NCBI GenBank assembly: GCA_022360015.1
Contig: JAKSDQ010000076.1
Location: 124,001 to 188,000 of the forward strand
Reading direction: 5' to 3'
DNA from: Cytophagales bacterium
Lineage (GTDB): Bacteria > Bacteroidota > Bacteroidia > Cytophagales > Cyclobacteriaceae
Length of the DNA stretch: 64,000 bases
In this document: positions 8,560 through 17,911 of the stretch, in pieces
How the letters are laid out: each line of letters opens with the position of its first letter
Numbering within the stretch: position 1 is the first letter of the stretch
Notes under the pieces: model-generated
Told to the model about the DNA's origin: nothing
The model's input: only the letters and a program-made list of their open reading frames with translations
The model's database searches: none
Translations under genes and position numbers: made by a program

Positions 8560-11500
8560 CCAGGAATTCCACCATGTCCCTGATTTCCCTTTTTGACATC
8601 AGGGTACCCATAGCAGGCATCCCTGAAGGGAGATTCCTGCGGGTTTCTATGCGGGAAAGCGAGATTTCCAGAGGTTCGGCATCGGATGTTTTCAGGATTA
8701 GTTCTTTTTCTGTTTCCTCGCTGAGCATGCCGGTCACAGTTTGCCCGTCTTTGAGGGTAAGGGACACGTTGCCATAACCGGGAGATAGCCTGGCACTGGG
8801 CTCTACCAGGGCCTGCAGCAGTTGTTCCCGGCTGAGTATGTTACCTATGTTTCCAAGAGGAGGCCCTACCGCACCACCATATCCTTCTACCGCATGACAT
8901 CTGGCACATTGGCCGGTAGTATTGCGGAAGAAATAGTTCCTGCCACTTCGCCAGTTTCCCCCAAACAGTGTTTCGGAATAGTCTTCTTCAGGATGGCCCG
9001 CTTGAAATTCTGACAGTTTGGCAACCAGCTTTTCCGAACCGGAAGCATCAACCGCTTCAATCAGTTCCAGGGCGAGGCCCTGTGAAAGGTTTTGATCAAT
9101 CATTTGATCCAGCAACCCATCCAGAATGCCTTCACTTTTGTCTATTGGCATTTTGCCCAATACCCTTAAGGTTTCCTGTTGCTCTCTGAGGGTTCCTTTA
9201 TCAAAAACCGGTTGTACAATGGCTGGTAAAGCCTCTTTAGCGATGTCGAGTTCATTCAGCAATCCCAAAGCAGTGGTCCTTACGGTCTCTTCGGCATCCT
9301 CCATGCCAAGCTTAATTATACTTTCAATGTTATCATAGGTTAGCTGATGCAAAGCCAGCAGTATAGCTGATCTTACCGTCGGATCAGGATGTTTCTGCAT
9401 CATCCCCGCCATTTTTGCATTAAAAGCCTTTATTTCCAGGTGACTTAACATTTGCGCTGTGGCGATGGAAACCTCAGCCGCTTCGTCCTGCAAAAAAGCA
9501 ACGACGTGATCCTGGATTTTTGACTTTACAGGATCAGGACTCCTTTCTATTTTTCCCCGGTAACGGCCGTCCACCCTGTCCAGTACGGAAGGGTTGGCCC
9601 AGGTGCCCAGCGTTGCCAAAGCTTCGGCCTTCATTTCGCTGGCTATGTCATTCCGGGCAGCAAAGGAAATCAACAAATCCAATTCCTTTTCCCCTCCGAC
9701 TCTCAAACAGGCATTGATGGCCCTTCTCAGCAAGGGTTCGGATGAAAATCTTCTGTCTTCCAGTACAGCGGCCAGTTCCGGTAATGCGGCTTCAATTGAC
9801 CAATCATCGTTGATGGCCCTTGCTGCTTCTGTAACAATGTATTCGTCTTTGTCCTTCAGGAAAAGGGACACCTTTTCACTGCCAAGTCTACGCAGCACCA
9901 GTACAGCGACTATTCTAAGCTCCTTTTGAGCGTGATTTGCCAGCGCCACCACTGGTTCTATGACACCGATGCGCGACAAAGCCAGTACACCGGCATGCCT
10001 GATATACAAATCTTCTCCGTTGTTTTCCTCAAGCATATTCAGAATTGGGGTTACGGCATCCTTGCTGGCTATACGCCCAAGCGCCTGGGCAGCGTAAAAC
10101 CTCACCCTTGGGTTTTGGTGTGCAAGTAGCGGAAGAAGTGAGGCCCCGGCTTCCTCATAGTTTAAGTCCCCGATTATTTTTGCCGCCTGGGCTACTATTT
10201 CGGCGTCATTGTCGTTTAGTAATGCTACCAGCGTACCGGCATGTGCCTTATTTTTTGCCGCTACCTGACCGATGCCCCAAATGCCATGTATTCTGGCCAA
10301 TTGGTTATCTTCCTGCGCTGTGGCTTCTTTCAGCTTGGCCAGGCCTTCATTTCCTTTTTTCGCGAGTGCAAATTGAGATTTTTGCCTGATTCGCCTGTCA
10401 GGATAAGCGAGTAAACCTGAAAGGGTCTCAGGAGATTGATTGTCATAATCCAGTTGCATGAGTCGCTTGGTCTCCATTCTTTCCTCTTTCAGGTCGTCTT
10501 TATCCTCGCTGACATCCAGTTTCCAGACCCTCCCGTAATTTTTAGTACCCCAGCCGTTGATCCAATCGGCTATGTACAAGGCACCATCGGGCCCGAACCG
10601 GATTCCGGTCGGTAAAATACCGCTGAGCACATCCACTTCTTCTCCAAGTTCAAAGGAGGCCCCTTTCGGCTTTAAATCAAAAGACCAGATATGGGATCGC
10701 GAAGGACTCCCGACAAACTCCACCAGGAAAAATTTATTTTTCCATTCAGTTCCCAAAGCGGTTCCGGGATTGTATGCCATGCCAGTGGGGCCGTTGTGAT
10801 AATTGACAATAGGAGGAATGATATAGGCCGCCTGCCCTTCCCATCGCGGTTTGAAAAGCGCCTCATCCATCCATACTTTGTATTTGTTGTTTTTGGGATC
10901 GGTATATTTGCCATATTGCCAGTTTGCCCTCCAGCCGGCATCGGACCCTTCCACAATGTGTACCAACCTTTCACTTTCCCCGGGATGATCCCCATCATTG
11001 TCTGAACTGATCAGGTTGCCGAATTCATCAAAGACAAATTCGTGCGTGTTACGTAAACCCGCCGCAAAGACTTCAAAATTGCTTCCATCCGGATTGCTTC
11101 TTACGATGATTCCTTGATTCGGGTACCTGTGTACCTTCCCGTCGGGGGCTTCTATATGGGCCCCGATGTCACCTATTGCCCAGTAAATTTTCCCATCCGG
11201 CCCTTCAATCGCTCCTGACATACCATGGCCACTAAAACCGATATGGACAGCGTAACCATGGCTGATAGATGTTTTTTGGTCAGGTATACCATCGCCGTCA
11301 CGATCCTGTAGGCGCCACATATCGGGGCCAATTCCCAGAAATATATCATTTTCCCGTACCAGCAAAGCACCGGCTACATCGGTGATCTCTTCATGAAAAT
11401 CCCTGAATATTCTGGTAGAAATGTCGGCCAGCCCATTGCCTGATTGATCTTCCAGCCGCCATATTTCGTCTTGCTCCACCGCCAGGTCACGCCAGTCGTG

Positions 11501-11938
11501 GATACTGTCACCGTTCAGGTCTTCCAGCCAGTTATTTTGATCACTGAGTTCGGTGGCAAAGGTCTTGCGCAGGAAAGCCCGCCGGTCTTCGGGCGTTTGG
11601 AGTCCAATTGACGCCGTCATCCAATCCTTATGTCCTCGTATGTCGAATTCTGAATTTTTCTGCCGGTTTGTTCTGGTGAGATAAACGCGCCCATGGTTAT
11701 CAATTGACATGGCGACAGGATCAGGAGCCAGTGAGTCAGATGCCCACAAATCTAACTTTAACCCATCGGCAAGTATTGCTGTGGTGCTCTCCCGTATTTC
11801 TTTGGCTTTGGCAAGGCCCTCAACCGGATCCTCCCTGACAATGAGGAGCGGTTCTTCCGGTACAGGTTGGTCGCAGGAAAAAAGGAGCATAATTAATAAC
11901 AGGCAAAGTGTGCTTTGCGGAAGGCAGGTGAATTTCAT
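8543..11938 (-). CDS. PVC-type heme-binding lipoprotein: beta-propeller, HEAT repeats and C-terminal cytochrome c
   Basis: The 1131-residue protein has a lipoprotein signal (LLIMLLFSCDQP, lipid Cys about 22). An N-terminal membrane-bound-dehydrogenase-like propeller follows (about 50-480; AMSIDNHGRVYLT, DGKIYWAIGDIGAH, GIRFGPDGALYIADWINGWG). Next come HEAT-type helical repeats (about 510-960; repeated R-x-A-x-ALGRI/ALxRIG patterns). The C-terminal cytochrome c module binds heme through CARCH at residues 1011-1015, with a likely Met ligand in GMPAMGTL. This is the TIGR02604/DUF7133 architecture common in Planctomycetes and also found in Bacteroidota polysaccharide regions. A periplasmic or surface sugar-oxidising role is inferred; the substrate is unknown. 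It is divergent from the Tat-exported oxidoreductase at 12152 and overlaps the 3' end of the gene at 7909. Confidence 0.87.
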   Translation of the reverse strand: MKFTCLPQSTLCLLLIMLLFSCDQPVPEEPLLIVREDPVEGLAKAKEIRESTTAILADGLKLDLWASDSLAPDPVAMSIDNHGRVYLTRTNRQKNSEFDIRGHKDWMTASIGLQTPEDRRAFLRKTFATELSDQNNWLEDLNGDSIHDWRDLAVEQDEIWRLEDQSGNGLADISTRIFRDFHEEITDVAGALLVRENDIFLGIGPDMWRLQDRDGDGIPDQKTSISHGYAVHIGFSGHGMSGAIEGPDGKIYWAIGDIGAHIEAPDGKVHRYPNQGIIVRSNPDGSNFEVFAAGLRNTHEFVFDEFGNLISSDNDGDHPGESERLVHIVEGSDAGWRANWQYGKYTDPKNNKYKVWMDEALFKPRWEGQAAYIIPPIVNYHNGPTGMAYNPGTALGTEWKNKFFLVEFVGSPSRSHIWSFDLKPKGASFELGEEVDVLSGILPTGIRFGPDGALYIADWINGWGTKNYGRVWKLDVSEDKDDLKEERMETKRLMQLDYDNQSPETLSGLLAYPDRRIRQKSQFALAKKGNEGLAKLKEATAQEDNQLARIHGIWGIGQVAAKNKAHAGTLVALLNDNDAEIVAQAAKIIGDLNYEEAGASLLPLLAHQNPRVRFYAAQALGRIASKDAVTPILNMLEENNGEDLYIRHAGVLALSRIGVIEPVVALANHAQKELRIVAVLVLRRLGSEKVSLFLKDKDEYIVTEAARAINDDWSIEAALPELAAVLEDRRFSSEPLLRRAINACLRVGGEKELDLLISFAARNDIASEMKAEALATLGTWANPSVLDRVDGRYRGKIERSPDPVKSKIQDHVVAFLQDEAAEVSIATAQMLSHLEIKAFNAKMAGMMQKHPDPTVRSAILLALHQLTYDNIESIIKLGMEDAEETVRTTALGLLNELDIAKEALPAIVQPVFDKGTLREQQETLRVLGKMPIDKSEGILDGLLDQMIDQNLSQGLALELIEAVDASGSEKLVAKLSEFQAGHPEEDYSETLFGGNWRSGRNYFFRNTTGQCARCHAVEGYGGAVGPPLGNIGNILSREQLLQALVEPSARLSPGYGNVSLTLKDGQTVTGMLSEETEKELILKTSDAEPLEISLSRIETRRNLPSGMPAMGTLMSKREIRDMVEFLANLKE

Positions 11939-12151
11939 TGGTACTGTCGTGATTAAACTGAAAAAATGCTTACAAACCTGAAATATAGTAATTTGTCTGC
12001 ATAAATGCTTCTGATTAGGACGGCAGAAAGGAAATAATTTTTTTTTGTTCCGGCTTGAATTGAATATATTGTAAATTGAGTGGGCTGATTACCAGACCGC
12101 TAAACGCATGTGTTTTTTATAAGATGGTTGAATAAACTCTTATTTATATAT

Positions 12152-13444
12152 ATGGCACAATCAAGAAGAAAGTTCATTAAACAGTCGATCGCTTCACTTG
12201 CGACGGTAACCATCGTTCCAAGATATGTTTTGGGGGGCCAGGGTTATATCGCACCAAATGATAAAATTAACATCGGATTCATTGGTACCGGAAAACAGGG
12301 TTTAGCCTTGGGCAAGCGTTTTACGAAGCTGGAAGATATCCAACTGATGGCGGGTAGTGATGTGGATCGGCTAAAACTGGCCCGGTTTCAAAAAACAGTA
12401 GAAGCTTTTTATGCCGAAAAATCAGGTAAGTCTACTTACAAGGGATGTGCCGTATATGAAGATTACGGGGATTTATTAGTAGCACAGGGTCTGGATGCTG
12501 TGGTAGTGGCCACTCCGGACCACTGGCATGCAAAGCCGGTGATTGAGGCGGCTAAGGAAGGAAAGGATATTTTCTGCGAAAAACCGCTCTCACATACGAT
12601 TAAAGAGGGGCGTGCCATGGTAAAGGCTGTTAGAAAGTATAACCGGATACTTCAGACCGGCAGTATACAACGTTCCCGGGAAGATTTCCGCAAAGCCTGT
12701 GAATTGGTAAGAAACGGTTACATTGGCGAAATTAAAAATATTAAAGTCAGTGTTGGCGATCCTGCTGTAGACTGTGACCTTCCGGCCGTATCCACACCGC
12801 AGGAGATAAATTGGGACAAATGGCTTGGGCCGGCTCCCTCCAGATCCTATCATCCGATAATTTGCCCGCCTATTACTGATGATAGCTGGGCCATGTGGAG
12901 GAAATACAAAGATTACGGCGGAGGAATTTTTTCAGACTGGGGGGCACATATGTTTGACATTGCCCAGTGGGCTATAGGCATGGATCATAGTGGACCTGTT
13001 GAGATAACTCCCCCGGATGGAAAAGAATTCCCCTATCTTACTTATCGTTATGCCAATGGAATTACGATGATGCACGAGGATTTTGGCAGGGGCCATGCGG
13101 TGATGTTTGAAGGTTCGGAGGGCACGATAGCAGTAAGCCGGGGTTTTTTTGAAAGCAAGCCAAAGAATTTGGTAAACAAAAAGCTGAAATCGGGTGAGGT
13201 GCACCTTTATAAAAGTGAAAATCATTACCTGGATTGGACTCAGGCTATTCGCTCCGGAAAGATGCCTGTTTGTGATGTGGAAACCGGCCACCGGACTGCT
13301 ACGATATGCCATTTGGGCAACATCGCCTATCAGTTGAAAAGACCCCTGCGTTGGGACCCGGAAAAGGAAAAATTTCCTGACGACAAAGAGGCCAATGCCA
13401 TGAGAACCAAAAAAATGAGAAAACCCTATAAAATAGCAGTTTAA
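12152..13444 (+). CDS. Tat-exported Gfo/Idh/MocA family oxidoreductase
   Basis: The 430-residue protein starts with a twin-arginine signal (SRRKFIKQSIASLATVTIVP). An N-terminal NAD(P)-binding fold follows (INIGFIGTGKQGLALG, about 40-55; VVVATPDHWHAKPVIEAAKEGKDIFCEKPLS, with the family EKP motif at about 137-141). The C-terminal Gfo/Idh domain includes GGGIFSDWGAHMFDIAQWA. Secreted members act on sugars or sugar acids, for example in epimerisation or NAD-dependent glycoside cleavage; the exact reaction cannot be read here. ATG 12152 is chosen because it opens directly into the Tat motif, 42 bases inside a longer frame. The N-terminus is closely similar to the remnant at 60352, so the two are paralogues. 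It is divergent from the cytochrome gene. Confidence 0.88.
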   Translation: MAQSRRKFIKQSIASLATVTIVPRYVLGGQGYIAPNDKINIGFIGTGKQGLALGKRFTKLEDIQLMAGSDVDRLKLARFQKTVEAFYAEKSGKSTYKGCAVYEDYGDLLVAQGLDAVVVATPDHWHAKPVIEAAKEGKDIFCEKPLSHTIKEGRAMVKAVRKYNRILQTGSIQRSREDFRKACELVRNGYIGEIKNIKVSVGDPAVDCDLPAVSTPQEINWDKWLGPAPSRSYHPIICPPITDDSWAMWRKYKDYGGGIFSDWGAHMFDIAQWAIGMDHSGPVEITPPDGKEFPYLTYRYANGITMMHEDFGRGHAVMFEGSEGTIAVSRGFFESKPKNLVNKKLKSGEVHLYKSENHYLDWTQAIRSGKMPVCDVETGHRTATICHLGNIAYQLKRPLRWDPEKEKFPDDKEANAMRTKKMRKPYKIAV

Positions 13445-13481
13445 CCCGGCGGCTTTTAGCCAAATCATTATTTAGTGAGGA

Positions 13482-13715
13482 TCACTCCATACTAAAACCA
13501 ATGGTGCCTAGGCTGCTAAACTCAAGTTTCACGGTACAGGTACTATCGATAACCGGGTTTTGGTAAAGAGAACCTGTAACCACTATGTCCCCTCTGTTCA
13601 GATATTTCCCCTGCTCCGGCAGCATATGCTGGTGCCCATCCCTCAGCGGAAACTTGACACTAATCCAAATCCGGAGCAGAACCCGGGTTATTAAATTGAA
13701 TCTCTTCTCTTCCAA
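13482..13715 (-). pseudogene. C-terminal remnant of a fumarylacetoacetate hydrolase / 2-keto-4-pentenoate hydratase-like gene
   Basis: The last 50 or so codons read LPEQGKYLNRGDIVVTGSLYQ and then end with a VKLEFSSLGTIGFSM-like segment. This is the conserved C-terminus of the 2-oxo-pentenoate hydratase / FAH superfamily (...L..QGKYL..GDIV.TGSL......EFS.LG.V...). Nothing upstream matches the rest of the roughly 250-residue enzyme; the first 25 residues of the frame look like non-family sequence and the frame begins at the edge of the inverted-repeat element at 13712. I infer a gene truncated by that insertion or an associated deletion. The fragment is convergent with the oxidoreductase at 12152. 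Confidence 0.5.
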
Positions 13716-13914
13716 AAAGAGGCTGTCTCAAAAGTGAGATGGCCTTTTTTAACACCAAATATCCTTTTGTTGGATACAGTTTGAATGGTTATTTATCTCA
13801 AGATATGAGTAAAACACCCCTTGTTTTCTATCAATTCTCAGTGATATTTTAATCAAGCAAAATAATATTTGGCAAAAAAATAGAGGCTACCCTTTTTAGA
13901 CAGCCTCTTTTTGG
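13712..13914. mobile_element. 203-bp element with perfect 17-bp terminal inverted repeats (MITE or internally deleted IS)
   Basis: The left end CCAAAAAGAGGCTGTCT (13712-13728) is repeated exactly, in inverse orientation, at the right end (13898-13914), and similarity continues imperfectly for several more bases (CAAAAGT versus AAAAAGG). Each end can also form its own short hairpin followed by T-runs (GGC-TG-TCTCA with TGAGA-TG-GCC; GAGGCT with AGCCTC), which would act as terminators. The interior (about 170 bp) is A/T-rich and has no coding frame. Ends beginning with a GAGGCTGTCT-like core are, to my knowledge, common in Bacteroidota insertion sequences. No clear target duplication is visible. 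Confidence 0.6.
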
Positions 13915-13982
13915 TTTCTTTTTGGGCCTTACCTTTTGAGCGTGGCCATTTACAAACCGCCAAACTTGTAGCACTGCCCTGG

Positions 13983-15890
13983 TTATTTTTCTGAGGACAA
14001 CAGGACCTTCAGGGTACCTTTCCTGTCGGGGAAAATATAAGCTGGCATACGAATTTCCAGCCGCTTAAGGTTTTCGATAGTCCTGTCAAGCCTCAGCGGA
14101 GGTGGATCGAGTGAAATAATTGAAACCGCAAGTTCCGGATGTGAAAGGTTTTCCACTTTCAGTTGTTTGCCTTCCTGGTGTAATATAGCACCTCCTTTTA
14201 TGATTTCCACCTCCGCTGTGGTCATCAATTGCCAGGTAATATTTTCAGTGGAGTCAGTGATTTCAAATTTATCTTCAACCACGAGCGAACGGTTACTTTC
14301 CTTGAGGAACCGGCGGGTGACATTTTTGAGTTTTTCTCCAAAAACCTGGCTCATGTCCAGGGTGGCTTCCGGTTGTTCACCGGCTTTAAAATCAACAATT
14401 GCCGCGAAACCGTCCACTTCATGCAGTGCGTTGTTGACACTTATGGTACTATGGCCAAAATTATTCTTGGTGAGCAATGTCCATCTTTGACAATCCTGAC
14501 AGCGTCCCCAGAGGTTAAAACCGGTTTTTTCGAGGTCATGATATCCCTGATTGCCCGGATCAACCACCCAGCGCACACCGTCCAATTCAAAGATGAACGA
14601 ACCCGCATCCATATTGCCATGGTTGACGGAACCGCGGCCTCCCTTTCCGCCAAAATAATATTGTGCGTCGTCGTTTTGGTCACTTGTGAAAAAAATCACC
14701 GGATTGTCACCTTCCCCTTTCCAGGCCAGCGGCGGTTGATTTTTTCCGCTTGCATCAAATTGCGACAGCCAAACCAACCCTGCCCCCGCATGCCTGGATA
14801 GTTTTCCCATAGCCTCAGGGTCTTTTAAAAACCTGTCTTTTTCAAAATAGGCAGGATTTCCGGTTTTAGTGGCAAACCATGCAAGGATCATGTCGCCATT
14901 TTTACCCCGTTTATCGCCACAGTCGGCAAAGTTGTAGTACCAGCCCGAAGGTGCAATACTCAATAATCTGAAATCGGCACTTTCGAGAAAGGCAGGATAA
15001 TCGGACAGCCCAAAATCCGTTCCAAAAGCACTTTCAAGCATCGAGGAGGTCACTACTGAGAAACCGGTGCCATAGCCCCAGTAGGTCGAGCCCTCAGGAT
15101 ACACACCATCCGGGCCGTATGAGGCCAATGCATGAGGCATTCCATCCAGGGCCCTGCTGATTGTTTTAGCGGCAAGTTCAGGATCCATCTCAGCCACTAC
15201 AATGGAGGCGGCGATCATGCCACCGTGGCAAACCTGGTTCCAGTTGTTGTCACCGTTGATCCAGCCAACATTGCCTTTTTTATTGTAACTGGGTTTTATC
15301 CCTTTCTCTATCAATGTTTTTTTGGCCAGGTTTACCGTGGCAGGAGGCAGATCCTCGCCGGCCCAATCAATGGCTAGCGCTACTGCCAGTGACATTTCGG
15401 CTACATCCAGGTAGTGGGAGGGGTTCCAGTCCTGAAAGTTGCATACCGCGGTTACCTCATCATCTAGGCGTTGCAATACTTTGCTGTCTTTATCTATACG
15501 ATATACCATACCCAGTATATTCATCCGGTAAAGCATTTCCCTTGAGACAGATAGTAGTCTTCGGCCAGTCTTTTTCCTTTCCAGCAGGGGTTTTTTATGA
15601 ATTTCAGCAGCATTTAACCGTATGGCCTTGTACATATTTTTAACCACCGGATCATTGGTGAGTTTTTTTTTGAGCTTTTTTTCAATGGTGGGCGTAAGCA
15701 TGAGCCGTGGGCTGCCTTTTCTAAGGTTTTTTTTAAGGTACTGTGTGGTAACCGGGTTTTCAAGTTTTAGCGGATCATTGTCATCGAATTTTGGGTTTGC
15801 CGTTTTAAAGTCGGGACAGGCCATCGAAACGGGATGGAAAAACAATACTAAAAGCAAAATAACGGTAATGAGAAGACGATTTAGTTTCAT
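13983..15890 (-). CDS. Heparinase II/III-like polysaccharide lyase family protein
   Basis: The 635-residue protein has a signal peptide (MKLNRLLITVILLLVLFFHPVSMA). An alpha-helical alginate/heparin-lyase-type domain follows (about 60-370), including GDNNWNQVCHGGMIAASIVV and PDGVYPEGSTYWGYGTGF with Tyr and His candidates for catalysis. The C-terminal beta-sheet domain carries the heparinase II/III signature HGNMDAGSFIFELDGVRWVVDPG (His, Asp). Such enzymes cleave uronic-acid-containing polysaccharides or oligosaccharides by beta-elimination in the periplasm; the substrate is not determinable. ATG 15890 places the hydrophobic leader at the N-terminus; an upstream ATG at 15971 would precede it with 27 extra residues. 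It follows SusD on the same strand but is separated from it by a terminator, so it may have its own promoter. Confidence 0.82.
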   Translation of the reverse strand: MKLNRLLITVILLLVLFFHPVSMACPDFKTANPKFDDNDPLKLENPVTTQYLKKNLRKGSPRLMLTPTIEKKLKKKLTNDPVVKNMYKAIRLNAAEIHKKPLLERKKTGRRLLSVSREMLYRMNILGMVYRIDKDSKVLQRLDDEVTAVCNFQDWNPSHYLDVAEMSLAVALAIDWAGEDLPPATVNLAKKTLIEKGIKPSYNKKGNVGWINGDNNWNQVCHGGMIAASIVVAEMDPELAAKTISRALDGMPHALASYGPDGVYPEGSTYWGYGTGFSVVTSSMLESAFGTDFGLSDYPAFLESADFRLLSIAPSGWYYNFADCGDKRGKNGDMILAWFATKTGNPAYFEKDRFLKDPEAMGKLSRHAGAGLVWLSQFDASGKNQPPLAWKGEGDNPVIFFTSDQNDDAQYYFGGKGGRGSVNHGNMDAGSFIFELDGVRWVVDPGNQGYHDLEKTGFNLWGRCQDCQRWTLLTKNNFGHSTISVNNALHEVDGFAAIVDFKAGEQPEATLDMSQVFGEKLKNVTRRFLKESNRSLVVEDKFEITDSTENITWQLMTTAEVEIIKGGAILHQEGKQLKVENLSHPELAVSIISLDPPPLRLDRTIENLKRLEIRMPAYIFPDRKGTLKVLLSSEK

Positions 15891-16025
15891 GACTATTGGG
15901 TATAGATAAATGAAAAAATTAGTGAGTGAAATCCCCGGACTTATTGGTTTCCGGAAATGAAATATAAACAATTAGCGTTTATAATACCTGACATTCGGTG
16001 ATAATTCGACACAGGTTAAACAATA

Positions 16026-16066
16026 AGGAAAAGATGCACAGCCGGTACATTGAGCGGCTGTGCATC
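16026..16066 (-). terminator. Rho-independent terminator after susD
   Basis: A perfect 12-bp stem (GATGCACAGCCG at 16033-16044 with CGGCTGTGCATC at 16055-16066), with a 10-base loop, is followed on the minus strand by TTTTCCTT. It ends the SusC-SusD transcript about 50 bases after the susD stop. Confidence 0.8.
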
Positions 16067-16114
16067 CCGGCCCAAAAGGATTGATGGCAAACAGCTTTTA
16101 AGCATGTTTAGCCC

Positions 16115-17890
16115 CTACCAGCCGGGATTTTGCTTAATATCCGGATTCTGGGCTATTACGCTCAATGGAATTGGCCACAAGTAGTGTTTTCCTTCATCGA
16201 ATACCGGGTTGGCCCAATCCGTTCCCTGATAAACATCAATGTACGTATTACCGGATTCCGGATCAACCGTTGTATTAATTTCCGCGCCTTCATAACGGGC
16301 CATGGCAGCGTCATTCCACCGTATGCCTAAATCAGGCTGTTCCAGTTTCTTGCCTTGCTTCCAACGTTTCAGATCATTGTAGCGGTGTGCTTCCAGAAAG
16401 AGCTCAATTCTACGCTCACGCCGGATTTCTACGATCAATGGAGGAACTCCGTCGCCGGTGTATCGCGGATCAACCGGAATGTTACCTATATCCATAGGAG
16501 GCATGGCAACACGATCACGTAAAAGGTTGATGCTGATATCCAAATCCCCTTGTCCAAGCTCACCAAGCTCTGCTTTGGCTTCGGCATAATTGAGCAGCAC
16601 CTCGCCATATCGCAGAATGATCGCGGGTGATTCGGCGGTATTAAAGGCTTTTCCTATTTGGTCTGCGGCGTTGTATTGCTTAATTATGTGGTAGCCGGTG
16701 GTTGAGATCCGACCTCCCGGCATTCCTGTAATTCGCGGATAATCACGGCCATCATCCCTATGATATTGGTATTTTGGAGCATCTTCAGGATGCAGGATGG
16801 TTTGTCTCAGCCGCGGGTCTCTGTTTTCGAAAACATCTTCTATCTGTTCATCTCCCTGATACAGGGGTGATAAGGTGATCGGTAATCCATCAGTACACAG
16901 ATAATCTTCCACCAGGCTTTTTGTTGCGCCTCCTGTATATTGGAAATAACTTTGCACGTGGTTGGTAAATATGCCTAACTGGTATTTTCTCCAATACAAT
17001 ACCTCAGGGTTGCCGGTAAGATCCAATACCCGGTGGTATGCATTATAATCATTCTCCGGATCACCGGTGTTGTACAGCGAATAAGGTCCATTGTCTATGA
17101 TTTCTTTGGCGGCATCTGCGGCCTCCCGAATCCATATTTCGGCGTCAGCCCCACCATGGTATTTTCGCCAGGTTCCTTCAAACAAACAAACCCTGGATTT
17201 TACCAGTAAGGCACACCATCTGTTCAATCTGCCAGGCGCATTGCCATCGCCCCAGTCATCAGGAAGTTTCTCGGTGGCAAAGTTCAGGTCATCAAGCACA
17301 TGGGCCATCGCCTCTTCCCTGGGTGTCCTTGTGGCATACAGCTCCTCGGCGTCAATGTTCAATGGTTTATCCAGCCATGGCACATCGCCGAACTTTTGTA
17401 CTTTATCGGCATAAAACCATCCTCTGAAAAGCCTGGCTTCAGCCGCATACTTGTCGATGGTTTCCTGTGGCAGGTTAGCGTTGTTGTAATTTTCAAGCCC
17501 AACGTTAATAGATCTGATGAAATTCCATCCTTTGTAGCCAAACCATTGCGGATTGGAGGGAACATTGTGTTTGCCGGCACGCACCTGCTGATAACGGGTG
17601 TGCCTGGAATGTCGCGGGGCGATGTTATCAGTAAATTCATCCTGATACCATAGGCTATACCGGTGGCTGTCAAACCCATCGTCATGGGCCATTAAAACAG
17701 GCACATTATCATCGTTTCTTGCCATGTTATACAGACTGTTATTGTATACCGACAGATCATTTTCGGTATTCCAGAATGTATCACTGCTGATTTCATCCAA
17801 AGGGGTTCTTTCCAGAAAATCGTCGTTACAACCATTGATCAGAAAGAGTGTGAAAAAGAGCCAACCGAATTTTATACTATTACACTTCAT
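16115..17890 (-). CDS. SusD/RagB family glycan-binding outer-membrane lipoprotein
   Basis: The 591-residue protein has a lipobox (FFTLFLINGC, lipid Cys about 21) followed by the SusD N-terminal hallmark DDFLERTPLDEISSDTFWN. TPR-like helices follow (ARLFRGWFYADKVQKFGDVPWLD at about 150-172; LLNYAEAKAELG at about 428-439), with the typical C-terminal ERRIELFLEAHRYNDLKRWK and LWPIPLSVIAQNPDIKQNPGW. It would sit on the cell surface as the lid that binds oligosaccharide for the SusC channel encoded 21 bases upstream. The length is usual for the family. The ligand is unknown; a uronic-acid glycan is suggested only by the nearby lyase. Confidence 0.95.
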   Translation of the reverse strand: MKCNSIKFGWLFFTLFLINGCNDDFLERTPLDEISSDTFWNTENDLSVYNNSLYNMARNDDNVPVLMAHDDGFDSHRYSLWYQDEFTDNIAPRHSRHTRYQQVRAGKHNVPSNPQWFGYKGWNFIRSINVGLENYNNANLPQETIDKYAAEARLFRGWFYADKVQKFGDVPWLDKPLNIDAEELYATRTPREEAMAHVLDDLNFATEKLPDDWGDGNAPGRLNRWCALLVKSRVCLFEGTWRKYHGGADAEIWIREAADAAKEIIDNGPYSLYNTGDPENDYNAYHRVLDLTGNPEVLYWRKYQLGIFTNHVQSYFQYTGGATKSLVEDYLCTDGLPITLSPLYQGDEQIEDVFENRDPRLRQTILHPEDAPKYQYHRDDGRDYPRITGMPGGRISTTGYHIIKQYNAADQIGKAFNTAESPAIILRYGEVLLNYAEAKAELGELGQGDLDISINLLRDRVAMPPMDIGNIPVDPRYTGDGVPPLIVEIRRERRIELFLEAHRYNDLKRWKQGKKLEQPDLGIRWNDAAMARYEGAEINTTVDPESGNTYIDVYQGTDWANPVFDEGKHYLWPIPLSVIAQNPDIKQNPGW

Positions 17891-17911
17891 GTCTTTGTCT
17901 TTTAAAATTTG

